Shown: positions 52,667 to 64,000 of the stretch, piece by piece
Layout: each line of letters opens with the position of its first letter
How positions within the stretch are numbered: the first letter of the stretch is position 1
From: Nocardioides sp. J54
Lineage (GTDB): Bacteria; Actinomycetota; Actinomycetes; Propionibacteriales; Nocardioidaceae
Reading direction: 5' to 3'
Length of the DNA: 64,000 bases
NCBI RefSeq assembly: GCF_000519005.1
Contig: NZ_JAER01000007.1
Coordinates: 101,726 to 165,725, forward strand
Position numbers and translations under genes: made by a program
Notes under the pieces: model-generated
The model's database searches: none
The model's input: only the letters and a program-made list of their open reading frames with translations
What the model was told of the DNA's origin: nothing

Positions 52667-53594
52667 CGCGGGCCCTGGGGTGTGCGGTCGCGAAGACCTC
52701 GCGCAGGTTGTCGACGGTGACGAGGGTGTAGACCTGCGTCGTCGTCACCGACGCGTGGCCGAGCAGCTCCTGCACGACGCGGACGTCGGCGCCGCCGTCG
52801 AGCAGGTGGGTCGCGAACGAGTGGCGCAGGGTGTGCGGGGAGACGTCACGGGTGACCCCGGCCCGCTCGGCGGCCTTGACGAGGACCGCCCACGCGGACT
52901 GGCGCGAGAGCCGCCCGCCGCGGGAGTTGAGGAACAGCGCCGGCGTGGCCCTCGCGACCAGCGCAGGGCGGCCGCGGACGAGGTACGCCGACAGCGCCTC
53001 GCGGGCGAACGAGCCGACCGGGACCAGCCGCTCCTTGCCGCCCTTGCCGCGCAGCAGCACGGTGTGGTCGTCGTCGAGGCCGGACACGTCGTCGACGTCG
53101 AGGCCGACGGCCTCGGAGATGCGGGCGCCGGTGCCGTAGAGGACCTCGAGCAGGGCGCGGTCGCGCAGCGCCAGCGGGGTGCCGGCGGCGCCGGCGGCGT
53201 CGAGGATCGCCTCGACCTCGGAGAGCGGCAGCGCCTTGGGCAGCCGCTTGGCCGGGGTGGGCGGCTTGACCGCGGCGGCCGGGTCGAGGCGGGCGAGGCC
53301 GTCGGCGACGGCGAACTTGTGGAAGCCGCGGACCGCGACGACGGTGCGCGCGGCCGAGGACGCGCTGAGCGGCGGGTGGTCCGCGTCGCCCTCACGCAGC
53401 CGGACGAGGAAGTCGGTGACCGTCGCCTCGGTGACCCGGTCGAGGTCGTCGATGCCGGCCTGCGCGAGGTGCTCGCGGTAGCGGCGCAGGTCGCGCCGGT
53501 AGGAGCTCAGCGTGTTGGCCGCCAGGCCCTTCTCGACCGTCAGGTGGTCCAGGTAGGTCCGGACCGCGCGGTCCACCGCACCTGCACCACTCAC
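52659..53594 (-). CDS. xerD: Tyrosine recombinase XerD
   Basis: 311 residues. N-terminal SAM-like domain [20 protein letters not shown] and a catalytic domain with the conserved Arg in [16 protein letters not shown], HxxR in [18 protein letters not shown], the second His in [15 protein letters not shown] and the nucleophilic Tyr in that last motif. With XerC it resolves chromosome dimers at dif. It overlaps the helicase gene and precedes it in transcription. Confidence 0.96.
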   Translation of the reverse strand: MSGAGAVDRAVRTYLDHLTVEKGLAANTLSSYRRDLRRYREHLAQAGIDDLDRVTEATVTDFLVRLREGDADHPPLSASSAARTVVAVRGFHKFAVADGLARLDPAAAVKPPTPAKRLPKALPLSEVEAILDAAGAAGTPLALRDRALLEVLYGTGARISEAVGLDVDDVSGLDDDHTVLLRGKGGKERLVPVGSFAREALSAYLVRGRPALVARATPALFLNSRGGRLSRQSAWAVLVKAAERAGVTRDVSPHTLRHSFATHLLDGGADVRVVQELLGHASVTTTQVYTLVTVDNLREVFATAHPRARDA

Positions 53595-53637
53595 GCCGTC
53601 AGGCTATCCCCCGGGCCCGACGCGGCCTCGGCTGGCG

Positions 53638-54753
53638 TCAGGCGAGCACCTCGTCGAGGGCGACGGCGTCGATGCCGACCGCCTCGCCCACCGGTGCGTT
53701 GGTGAGGCTGCCCGCGTGGGTGTTGAGGCCGAGGGCCAGGCTGGTGTCGGCGCGACAGGCCTCGAGCCAGCCGCGGTCGGCGAGCGCCGTGACGTAGGGC
53801 AGGGTGGCGTTGGTGAGCGCGTACGTCGAGGTGTTCGGCACCGCGCCGGGCATGTTCGCGACGCAGTAGAACGTCGAGCCGTGCACCTGGAAGGTCGGGT
53901 CCGCGTGCGTCGTGGGCCGGGTGTCCTCGAAGCAGCCGCCCTGGTCGACGGCGATGTCGACGAGCACGGACCCGGGCTTCATCTGCGCCACCAGGTCGTT
54001 GGTCACCAGCTTGGGTGCCGCCGCACCGGGGATCAGCACCGCGCCGATGACCAGGTCGGCCTCGGTGACCTGCTGCTGGATCGCGAGCCTCGAGCTGGCC
54101 AGGCCGTGCACCCGGTTGTTGTAGCGCCAGAACGACATCCGCAGCTTGTCGAGGTCGGTGTCGAGCAGGGTCACGTCAGCGCCCATGCCGAGCGCGATGT
54201 TGGCGGCGTTCTGGCCGGCGACCCCGGCGCCGATGATGACGACCTTGGCGTTGGCGACGCCGCCGACGCCGCCCATCAGCACGCCGCGGCCACCCTGGGC
54301 CTTCATCAGCGCGTGCGCGCCGACCTGCGGGGCGAGGCAACCGGCGACCTCCGACATCGGGTAGAGCAGCGGCAGCGCTCCGGAGGGCAGCTGGACGGTC
54401 TCGTAGGCGATCGCGGTCACCTTGCGCTGCAGCAGCTCCTCGGTCAGCGCCTTGTCGGCGGCCAGGTGGAGGTAGGTGAAGAGGGTCTGGCCCTCCCGCA
54501 TCCGGTGGTACTCCTCGGCGACGGGCTCCTTGACCTTGAGCACCATCTCCGCGCACTCCCAGACCTCGTCGGCCGAGCCGAGGATCCGGGCACCCGCCTC
54601 GACGTAGTCGTCGTCGGTGATGGACGACCCGACGCCGGCACCGGCCTCGACGACGACCTCGTGGCCGTGGGCCACCAGCTCGTGCACGCCGATCGGCGTG
54701 ATCGCCACCCGGTACTCGTGGTTCTTCACTTCCCTGGGGACTCCGACACGCAT
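53638..54753 (-). CDS. ald: Alanine dehydrogenase
   Basis: 371 residues, exactly the family length. [20 protein letters not shown] is the universal N-terminus; the NAD site is [20 protein letters not shown] and the catalytic Lys/His lie in VLKVKEP and [10 protein letters not shown]. It converts pyruvate and ammonia to alanine with NADH, and is often induced in hypoxia. ATG 54751-54753 was chosen over ATG 54758, which is out of frame. The leader is short and no ribosome binding site is strong, so a leaderless transcript is possible. Confidence 0.97.
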   Translation of the reverse strand: MRVGVPREVKNHEYRVAITPIGVHELVAHGHEVVVEAGAGVGSSITDDDYVEAGARILGSADEVWECAEMVLKVKEPVAEEYHRMREGQTLFTYLHLAADKALTEELLQRKVTAIAYETVQLPSGALPLLYPMSEVAGCLAPQVGAHALMKAQGGRGVLMGGVGGVANAKVVIIGAGVAGQNAANIALGMGADVTLLDTDLDKLRMSFWRYNNRVHGLASSRLAIQQQVTEADLVIGAVLIPGAAAPKLVTNDLVAQMKPGSVLVDIAVDQGGCFEDTRPTTHADPTFQVHGSTFYCVANMPGAVPNTSTYALTNATLPYVTALADRGWLEACRADTSLALGLNTHAGSLTNAPVGEAVGIDAVALDEVLA

Positions 54754-54838
54754 GGTGCATTGTCGAAGATCCTGTGGACGCCCCGCTAGGGGCGCGGGCG
54801 AATTTTCGGCGCCCTGCTCGTGCAGCGCGGTCGGGGCG

Positions 54839-55429
54839 TCAGCCGGCGTCGCGGTCCCGGCGCACACGGCAGGCGAGCACGGCCTGCACGACCGGGCCGT
54901 CGGCCACCCGGCCGTCGAGCACCGCGTCGACGAGCTCCTCGAAGGGCACCCAGACCTCCTCGAGGTCGGCCTCTTCGTGGCGGAGCACGAAGTCACCCCG
55001 GTCGGCCGGCGAGAGGCCCTCGGCGAGGTAGTAGTGGATCCGCTCGGCGGAGTAGCCGGGCGAGCTGAACGTCGAGAGCAGGTGGGTCCAGCGCTCGGCC
55101 TGGAGCGCGGCCTCCTCACGCAGCTCGCGGCGCGCGACCGCCTCCGGGTCCTCCCCGGGCTCGTCGATCACGCCGGCGGGCAGCTCGACCAGGCGCGCCT
55201 GCGCCGGGTGGCGGTACTGCTTGAGGCACAGCACGCGGTCCTGGTCGTCGACGGCCAGCACGACCGCGGCACCGGGGTGCTCGACCACGAGGCGGCGGAA
55301 CGCCTCCTCGTCGTGGTCCCCCGGTCGTCGTACCTGGTCGGAGCGGAGGGCGAGCACCCAGCCGTCCCGGTGGAGGTCGGCCGAGGACTCGACCGGCCAG
55401 GACTCGGGGACGTCCGCGACGCCGCTCAC
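54839..55429 (-). CDS. NUDIX hydrolase (ADP-ribose pyrophosphatase type)
   Basis: 196 residues from GTG 55427-55429, starting 10 bp after the pyrG stop. Nudix box: GVIDEPGEDPEAVARRELRE then EAALQ, matching GX5EX7REUXEE with Ala replacing the usual Gly. Flanking LCLKQYRHPAQARLVELPAG and FSSPGYSAERIHYYLAEG are ADPRase features. It cleaves ADP-ribose or similar dinucleotides and likely clears toxic ADP-sugars. Part of the pyrG-NUDIX-ald-xerD series. Confidence 0.94.
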   Translation of the reverse strand: MSGVADVPESWPVESSADLHRDGWVLALRSDQVRRPGDHDEEAFRRLVVEHPGAAVVLAVDDQDRVLCLKQYRHPAQARLVELPAGVIDEPGEDPEAVARRELREEAALQAERWTHLLSTFSSPGYSAERIHYYLAEGLSPADRGDFVLRHEEADLEEVWVPFEELVDAVLDGRVADGPVVQAVLACRVRRDRDAG

Positions 55430-55439
55430 CGCGGGCGCC

Positions 55440-58917
<3,478 letters not shown>

Positions 58918-58921
<4 letters not shown>

Positions 58922-59886
58922 GGCAGCTCCCCCTGGGCGCGCGCCTGCCGGCGCAGCTCCGCCGCACCGCGCCACCCCTCGACGGACAGTCCGAACTTCG
59001 CCACCAGCCGGTCGGTGAACGGCGCCTCGTGCAGCCGGACCAGGCGGACCGGGCGCAGCCCGCGGCTGACCTCGATCCGGGCGCCGGGCGGCAGGTCGAC
59101 ACTGCGGCGCCCGTCGCACCACAGCACCCCCGAGCTCTCGGCTCCCTGCAGCACCTCGATCGCGATGACCGAGGACGGCGCCACGACCATCGGCCGGGCG
59201 AAGAGTGCGTGGGCGCTGAGCGGCACGATGCACAGCGCCTCGACCTGCGGCCACACGATGGGACCGCCGGCGCTGAAGTTGTAGGCCGTGGACCCGGTCG
59301 GGGTGGCGCAGACGACGCCGTCGCACCCCCAGCGCGACAGCGGGCGGCTGTCGACCTCGACGACCACCTCGAGCATCCGCTCGCGCGACGCCTTCTCGAC
59401 GCTGGCCTCGTTGACGGCGAAGGTGCTGTAGACGAGCTCGCCGCCGACGAAGGCCCGCACGTCCAGGGTGAGCCGGTCCTCGGTGGTGTAGCGCTGGTGC
59501 ACGATCGCGTCGATGGTCGCCGCGACGTCCTCATGCTCGGCCTCGGCGAGGAAGCCGACGTGGCCGAGGTTGACGCCGAGCACCGGGGTCAACCGGGTGT
59601 GGGTGACCTCGGCGGCGCGCAGGATGCTGCCGTCGCCGCCGATGACGACGGTCAGCTCGCAGCCACGGCTCGCGTCGGTCTCGGAGTCGGTGAGCTCGAC
59701 GGCAGGGTCGAACGCCTGCGGGTCGAGCTCGAGGTCCTCGGCCTCGGAGCGCATCAGCCGCACGGCGATGCCGTGGCCGGTGAGCTCCTTGACGAACGCC
59801 CGGGCGACCTCGCGGGCCTCGGGCCGCCGGGTGTGGGCGAGCACCAGGACGCGGCGCGGCGTGTCCGTGGTCGCGGGGATCGTCAT
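58918..59886 (-). CDS. nadK: NAD kinase
   Basis: 322 residues. The GGDGSILRAAE motif (near residue 85) and GVNLGHVGFLAEAEHED give the ATP/polyphosphate and NAD sites; DGVVCATPTGSTAYNFSAGG is the second conserved block. It makes NADP from NAD. It overlaps tlyA by 4 bp and recN by 4 bp, so the three are coupled. Confidence 0.97.
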
Positions 59887-60716
59887 GGGCCCACCTTCTC
59901 ATCCGGTCCCGACGTGCCCCGCCGGACGACCGCGGCGACGGCCTCGTCGTCCACAGCCGGGGGGCCGTGGCGCAGCCACAGGAAGAACTCCACGTTGCCG
60001 GACGGTCCGGGCAGGGGGCTCACCGTGACCGCCCGGGCTCCCCAGCCGCGCTCGGCGGCCGCGTGCGCCACGGTCAGCACCGTCTCCACCCACAGCTCGG
60101 GGTCGCGGACCACGCCGCCCTTGCCGAGCCGGTCCTTGCCGACCTCGAACTGCGGCTTGACCATCAGGGCGAGATCGCCGTCCTCGCGGGTGACGCCGAG
60201 CAGGGCGTCCAGGACGAGGGTGAGCGAGATGAAGGAGAGGTCGCCGACGACGAGGTCCACGGGGCCCCCGACCTGCTCGGCGGTCAGCGTGCGCACGTTC
60301 GTGCGGTCGTGGACCTGCACCCGTTCGTGCTGCTGCAGGGACCAGTCCAGCTGGCCGTAGCCGACGTCGACCGCGACCACCTCGCCCGCGCCGGCGCGCA
60401 GCAGCACGTCGGTGAAGCCGCCGGTGGACGCACCGGCGTCGAGGCAGCGTCGACCCTCGACGACGAGCCCTTGCGGGCCGAAGGCCGCGAGCGCACCGAG
60501 GAGCTTGTGCGCTCCCCGGGACACGTAGTCCGGGCCGTGCTCACCTTCGAGCACCACGATGGCGACGTCGGTGGTGACACCGGTGGCCGGCTTGGTCGCC
60601 ACGACGCCGGACACCTTGACCCGGCGGTCGGCGATCAGCTGGGCGGCCTTCTCGCGGGACGGCGCGAGCCCGCGCCGCACCAGCTCGGCGTCCAGCCGCA
60701 GTCGGCGCGGGGGCAC
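59883..60716 (-). CDS. tlyA: TlyA family 16S/23S rRNA (cytidine-2'-O)-methyltransferase
   Basis: 277 residues from GTG 60714-60716. N-terminal S4 domain (RLDAELVRRGLAPSREKAAQ), then the FtsJ-like fold with SAM motif RCLDAGASTGGFTDVLLRAG, the catalytic Lys/Asp region VVGDLSFISLTLVLDALLG and MVKPQFEVGKDRLGKGGVV. In mycobacteria it methylates C1409 (16S) and C1920 (23S) and gives capreomycin sensitivity. GTG shares one base with the preceding small gene's stop. Confidence 0.95.
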   Translation of the reverse strand: MPPRRLRLDAELVRRGLAPSREKAAQLIADRRVKVSGVVATKPATGVTTDVAIVVLEGEHGPDYVSRGAHKLLGALAAFGPQGLVVEGRRCLDAGASTGGFTDVLLRAGAGEVVAVDVGYGQLDWSLQQHERVQVHDRTNVRTLTAEQVGGPVDLVVGDLSFISLTLVLDALLGVTREDGDLALMVKPQFEVGKDRLGKGGVVRDPELWVETVLTVAHAAAERGWGARAVTVSPLPGPSGNVEFFLWLRHGPPAVDDEAVAAVVRRGTSGPDEKVGP

Positions 60717-60904
60717 TAGGCCGGGGAGGCGTCGCCGGGGGACGGCGGGTTGTCGAGGGTGTGCCGGAGGCCGGCGTGGGCCTCCTCGAAGACCGCTGCG
60801 TGCTCCTCGAGGGGCCGGTCGTCCAGCCCCGCGACCAGGTCGAGCACACGGTCGACGGCCTCGATGCCGGTCGGTGTGGGCGCCGGAACGGGTACCTCGG
60901 TCAT
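60716..60904 (-). CDS. Small protein between HAD phosphatase and tlyA
   Basis: 62 residues: TPTGIEAVDRVLDLVAGLDD, RPLEEHAAVFEEAHAGLRHT and a Pro/Ser tail. One helix-rich domain with a DxVLDLVAGLDDRPLxEH pattern, conserved in position in actinobacteria. Its stop overlaps the tlyA start by one base. Function unknown; it may couple translation of tlyA to the upstream gene. Confidence 0.8.
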   Translation of the reverse strand: MTEVPVPAPTPTGIEAVDRVLDLVAGLDDRPLEEHAAVFEEAHAGLRHTLDNPPSPGDASPA

Positions 60905-60913
60905 GCCGCGAGG

Positions 60914-61945
60914 CTACCGCGCCGCCGACGTCGGCGCGGGGAGCCCTGCCGCGGTGATGTCGACCACCGCGCCGGTGTCGTCGAGGTGCTGCCAGGCGGC
61001 CGCGGCGGCCACCCGCCACGCGTCGTCCGGGTCCTGCTCGGCACTGCCACCGTCGAGCGCCTCGACCTCGAGCCGGCCGTCCACGACCCGGGCGCGCCAG
61101 CCCCCGAGGCCCCAGTCCCGCCCGTCGGGCTCCGGTGCCGGGTGCGCCCGGTCGAGGCCGGCCAGGTCGCCCGCGAGGTAGCTCGGGCGCAGCGCCGGCG
61201 GCGCGGCGACCAGCTCGGCGAGCCCGGTCACCCCGGTGAGCACGAGCAGCGAGTCGAGCCCGGCGTTGCGGGCGCCCTCGATGTCGGTGTCCAGCCGGTC
61301 GCCCACCATCAGCGGACGCTCGCCGCCGACCCGGCGCACCGTCTCGTCCAGCAGCGGCCGAGCCGGCTTGCCGGCCACCACCGGCGTCACCCCCGTGAAC
61401 CGGGACAGCATGTCGACCAGGACGCCGTGCCCCGGCGCGGTGCCGAAGGCAGTGGGGATGGTCTGGTCGGTGTTGCTCGCGATCCACGGGAGGCCGTCGC
61501 GCACCCGCACGGCGACCCGCATCACCTCCTTCCACGCGACGTCGGGGCCGTAGCCGGTGACCACACCGACGGCGTCGTCGTAGGCACCGACCGGCTCCAG
61601 CCCGGCCTCGACCAGCGAGCTGCGCAGGCCCTCGGCGCCCAGGCCGACGACCCGCGCGCCCTCACCCCACTGCTCCCGCGCCAGCCGGGAGGCGGCCTGC
61701 GCGCTGGTGACGACGTCACCGGCGTCCGCCTCGACCCCCAGCTCGACGAGGTGGTCCGCGACCACCCGGGGCGATCGCGACGCGTTGTTGGTGATGAAGG
61801 CGACCCGCATCCCGGCCTGCCGTGCCACGGCGATCGCCGCCGCCGCGCCCGGCACGGCTTCGCTGCCGATGTAGACGACGCCGTCGAGGTCGAGCATGGC
61901 GAGGTCGTAGGCGGCGGTCAGGGACTGCGACGAAGTGAGCAACAC
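60914..61945 (-). CDS. HAD-IIA family hydrolase (NagD/PGP-like phosphatase)
   Basis: 343 residues from GTG 61943-61945 with GGTGGAG upstream. Motifs in order: DLAMLDLDGVVYIGSEAVPG (motif I), VAFITNNASRSP (II), VVAGKPARPLLDETV (III) and MVGDRLDTDIEGARNAGLDS (IV). The C-terminal 80 residues form a separate helical segment (WRVAAAAAWQHLDDTG). It dephosphorylates glycerol-phosphate, nucleotide or sugar phosphate substrates. It is divergent from the DUF1015 gene. Confidence 0.95.
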   Translation of the reverse strand: MLLTSSQSLTAAYDLAMLDLDGVVYIGSEAVPGAAAAIAVARQAGMRVAFITNNASRSPRVVADHLVELGVEADAGDVVTSAQAASRLAREQWGEGARVVGLGAEGLRSSLVEAGLEPVGAYDDAVGVVTGYGPDVAWKEVMRVAVRVRDGLPWIASNTDQTIPTAFGTAPGHGVLVDMLSRFTGVTPVVAGKPARPLLDETVRRVGGERPLMVGDRLDTDIEGARNAGLDSLLVLTGVTGLAELVAAPPALRPSYLAGDLAGLDRAHPAPEPDGRDWGLGGWRARVVDGRLEVEALDGGSAEQDPDDAWRVAAAAAWQHLDDTGAVVDITAAGLPAPTSAAR

Positions 61946-61994
61946 GGCTCCACCTTGCCAGCCCCTGCCTCGCACCGCTCCGTAGGATCTCCGG

Positions 61995-63146
61995 GTGGAC
62001 GCAGCAGCACTGGTGACTCCCCCGTACGTCGCGGGTCCGCTGCGCCTCCTGCCCTTCCGCGGGCTCATGCTCAGCCCGGGTCGGGTCGGCAACCCGACCA
62101 CGGGGCGCGCCTTCGCCCGGCCCTACAAGGACGTCTCGAACCGCCTGGTGCGCTGGCAGGCCCGCGGCTTCGTCGAGCGTGACGAGGAGCCGGCGCTCTA
62201 CCTGCACGAGTACACCTCCGCCGGGATCACGGTGCGGGGGCTGGTCGGCGCGCTCGACGTCTCCCGCCGTGCGACCCGCCCCGAGGACCGCGCCGTGCTC
62301 CCCCACGAGGGCATCCACCCGGCCCAGGCCGACGACCTGGCCGACCGGATGGCCGAGATGGAGCTGAACCCGGCACCCATCCTGCTCGTGCACCGCGCGA
62401 CGGAGCGGCTCCGCGACCTGCTGAGCGAGGTGACCCGGGGCGGGACCTTTCGCGAGTTCACCGACCGCGGTGAGCAGCAGCACCGGATCTGGGCGATCCG
62501 TGACGCCGCGAGCCTCGCTGTCGTGGCCGAGGAGCTCGCCGACAGCCAGGCCCTCATCGCCGACGGCCACCACCGCTACGCCGCCTACCTCCGCCTGCAG
62601 CGCCGGCGCGCTGGCGAGGGCGCCCAGCCGGCTGCCACCGACTACGGGCTCGCGATGCTCGTCGACCAGGACTCGACGCCCCTCTTCCTCGGACCGATCC
62701 ACCGCACGCTGGTCGGCACCTCGCTGGAGGACCTCCGCGACGCCGTGCAGAGTGTCGGCCTCGGCTACGAGGAGCACCCGCAGGGCGAGGCGGTGGCCGC
62801 GCTCTGCGCGACCCGGCTGGCGGCCACCGACGGCGAGCGCTGGGCGGTCGTCGACCTCGGGGCCGACCCGCACCAGGCCGCGGTCGAGACCCTGCACCGG
62901 CGGATCGTGCCGGCGCTCCCACACGGACCGAGCTCACTGGCCTACCACCACAGCGTCGACGAGGCGCTGGCGTCGGCACGCCCCGACGCCGTGGCCGTGC
63001 TGATGCCCGCTCCGTCGGTGGACGTCGTGCTCGAGGTCGCAGCGGCGGACCGCCTGCTGCCGGAGAAGGCGACGTCCTTCCAGCCCAAGCCGAGCCTGGG
63101 CGTGCTGATCAGGTCGCTGCGCGACGAACCGTACGGCACGAGCTGA
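61995..63146 (+). CDS. DUF1015 family protein
   Basis: 383 residues from GTG 61995. Diagnostic segments: RGLMLSPGRVGNPTTGRAFA near the start (in place of the usual RPxR), LYLHEYTSAGITVRGLVGAL, and DSQALIADGHHRYAAYLRLQ (near residue 190), ending LPEKATSFQPKPSLGVLIRS. The family is broadly conserved in bacteria but has no proven function; some members resemble serine-metabolism enzymes. The last 38 bp overlap the 3' end of the convergent single-strand-binding gene. Confidence 0.9.
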   Translation: MDAAALVTPPYVAGPLRLLPFRGLMLSPGRVGNPTTGRAFARPYKDVSNRLVRWQARGFVERDEEPALYLHEYTSAGITVRGLVGALDVSRRATRPEDRAVLPHEGIHPAQADDLADRMAEMELNPAPILLVHRATERLRDLLSEVTRGGTFREFTDRGEQQHRIWAIRDAASLAVVAEELADSQALIADGHHRYAAYLRLQRRRAGEGAQPAATDYGLAMLVDQDSTPLFLGPIHRTLVGTSLEDLRDAVQSVGLGYEEHPQGEAVAALCATRLAATDGERWAVVDLGADPHQAAVETLHRRIVPALPHGPSSLAYHHSVDEALASARPDAVAVLMPAPSVDVVLEVAAADRLLPEKATSFQPKPSLGVLIRSLRDEPYGTS

Positions 63147-63471
63147 CCTCCACCTCGACCCGCGACATCGTGCGCTCGCCCGCCCGGTAGAACCGGCGGC
63201 GCAGCGCTCCCTCCACCTCCACCTCGTCACCGGGGCGCCAGCGGGCCATCGTGCGGCGGGTCCGCGCGGACCACGCGGCGAGGTCCACCAGGTCCACCGA
63301 GGACGACCGCCGGCCCGACGGCAGCACCCGCACCTTGTCGCGCGCCACCGAGATCCGGCAGACGCACAGCTCGTCCCCGCTCGGCAGCGTCCGCTGCTCC
63401 GGGACTGCCGAGATCCTGCCGACCAGGCGCACCGAGTTCACGTCGGTCGCCTCCTCCACCTTCGTCTCCAT
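63109..63471 (-). CDS. Short single-stranded DNA-binding (SSB)-like protein
   Basis: 120 residues from ATG 63469-63471, with GGAGGAAACAG upstream as ribosome binding site. An OB fold: NSVRLVGRISAVPEQRTLPS, ELCVCRISVARDKVRV, SVDLVDLAAWSARTRRTMAR and WRPGDEVEVEGALRRRFYRA. It lacks the acidic C-terminal tip of replicative SSB (ends SSCRTVRRAAT) and has a more basic tail, so it is a paralogue. Possible roles: SsbB-like function in competence or recombination. The end overlaps the convergent DUF1015 gene by 38 bp. Confidence 0.85.
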   Translation of the reverse strand: METKVEEATDVNSVRLVGRISAVPEQRTLPSGDELCVCRISVARDKVRVLPSGRRSSSVDLVDLAAWSARTRRTMARWRPGDEVEVEGALRRRFYRAGERTMSRVEVEVSSCRTVRRAAT

Positions 63472-63632
63472 CTGTTTCCTCCACTCGTTCGGGTGAGAAC
63501 AGGCTCCGACGCAGCGCCGACACCACCGGCCGGCCGACGGGGACGCTGTGGACGACGAGCCGCGAGACGGCTCCTGTGGAGGGTGGGCGGACGAAATCGG
63601 TGCGCCCGGGACGCACATGCCGGCCAGAAATA

Positions 63633-63676
63633 CCCCAAAAACACCGAAGGGCCAGCACGATGTGCTGGCCCTTCGG
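63633..63676 (-). terminator. rRNA operon terminator
   Basis: Read on the minus strand, a 15-bp perfect stem (CCGAAGGGCCAGCAC with its complement) with a 3-base loop, followed by TGTTTTTGGGG. It lies about 10 bp downstream of the 5S rRNA and ends the rRNA transcript. Confidence 0.95.
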
Positions 63677-63686
63677 CGAATGTTTG

Positions 63687-63803
63687 TCCGGCGGCGTCCT
63701 ACTCTCCCACATCCTCTCGGTTGCAGTACCATCGGCGCTGGCAGGCTTAACTTCCGGGTTCGGGATGGGACCGGGTGTTTCCCTGCCGCTATGGCCGCCG
63801 TAA
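63687..63803 (-). rRNA. rrf: 5S ribosomal RNA
   Basis: About 117 bp on the minus strand, starting TACGGCGGCCATAGCGGCAG and containing the conserved CCCATCCCGAACCCGGAAGT and GAGAGTAGGACGCCGCC at the 3' end. Ends of the molecule (helix I) pair GGCGGC with GCCGCC. Exact ends are accurate to a few bases. It is the last gene of an rRNA operon read leftward. Confidence 0.97.
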
Positions 63804-64000
63804 CTCTATGAACCCCTGTTCGGGCGTCGGACCGGTGCCGCCCAGGTTCCGATTGCTCGGGCTGGTGGTGGGTGGTCCGTCCCTGGTGGGGGTTGGATCT
63901 TGTTAGTGGACGCGTGCGGTGTGTTGCCCCTGTTTGGAATCCACGTGTCAGGCACGTGTTGTTGGTGTGTGTTGGGGGTTTGTTGTGGCAAGTCTTCGGC
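63804..64000 (-). other. 23S-5S rRNA spacer (rRNA operon continues past the window)
   Basis: Non-coding, G/T-rich sequence on the plus strand (GTTGGTGTGTGTTGGGGGTT near the end). On the minus strand it is the spacer upstream of 5S; the 23S rRNA must start (3' end first) right of or at the very edge of position 64000. No tRNA is seen in it. Confidence 0.7.

Overview
The window is a 64 kb piece of a very GC-rich actinobacterial chromosome. Gene content suggests Nocardioides or a close relative in the Nocardioidaceae (inference: near-universal G/C third codon positions, many GTG starts, TCGAAC-N4-GTTCGA SOS boxes, DnaE2/ImuA'/ImuB mutasome, a DUF222-HNH protein, alanine dehydrogenase next to the recN-xerD-parA-scpAB block). 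The right edge enters an rRNA operon on the minus strand: 5S rRNA, its terminator and the 23S-5S spacer are visible, and the 23S gene lies outside.

Left part (1-24.5 kb) is accessory: a partial acetoacetate--CoA ligase-like gene with a hexapeptide acyltransferase, a teichoic-acid-type glycerophosphotransferase, secreted proteins, an orphan 5'-nucleotidase C-domain facing a Thr-Pro/LPATG tail on the other strand, a two-component system divergent from an MMPL exporter, and a frameshifted membrane-protein gene that runs into a DUF222-HNH nuclease gene. Next come redox and regulatory genes, a lipoprotein sortase, and a small stress group (universal stress protein, CBS-domain protein, PPOX-fold protein, zinc alcohol dehydrogenase) with DosR-like GGGAC/GTCCC boxes. 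A 1113-residue membrane protein with a C-terminal patatin domain closes this part.

Middle part (24.6-41 kb): tRNA-Pro(GGG), the SOS-controlled dnaE2, serA, and then a block of clearly decaying genes (32.1-38.7 kb). In that block an RCC1/PKD secreted protein is frameshifted. A LuxR-type regulator and a SAM methyltransferase, arranged head to head, have both lost their 5' ends at one junction near 35,850. A hydrolase-glycosyltransferase fusion is broken by a deletion, frameshifts and what looks like a 42-bp inversion between 8-bp inverted repeats. imuA'-imuB, with its own SOS box, follows. dnaE2 and imuA'B together encode the inducible error-prone translesion synthesis system.

Right part (41-64 kb) is a conserved, tightly packed, almost entirely minus-strand actinobacterial block with many 4-bp start/stop overlaps: HAD phosphatase, small protein, tlyA, nadK, recN, pyrG, NUDIX, ald, xerD, DUF3516 helicase, parA, a small ribbon-helix-helix-like protein, scpA, scpB, an RsuA/RluB pseudouridine synthase, AraC regulator/VOC protein, tyrA, cmk, plsC, der. 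It joins chromosome maintenance (ParA, ScpAB, XerD, RecN) to nucleotide and NADP supply (pyrG, cmk, nadK) and to translation (der, rluB, tlyA). All assignments come from reading the translated sequence; no database search was run.
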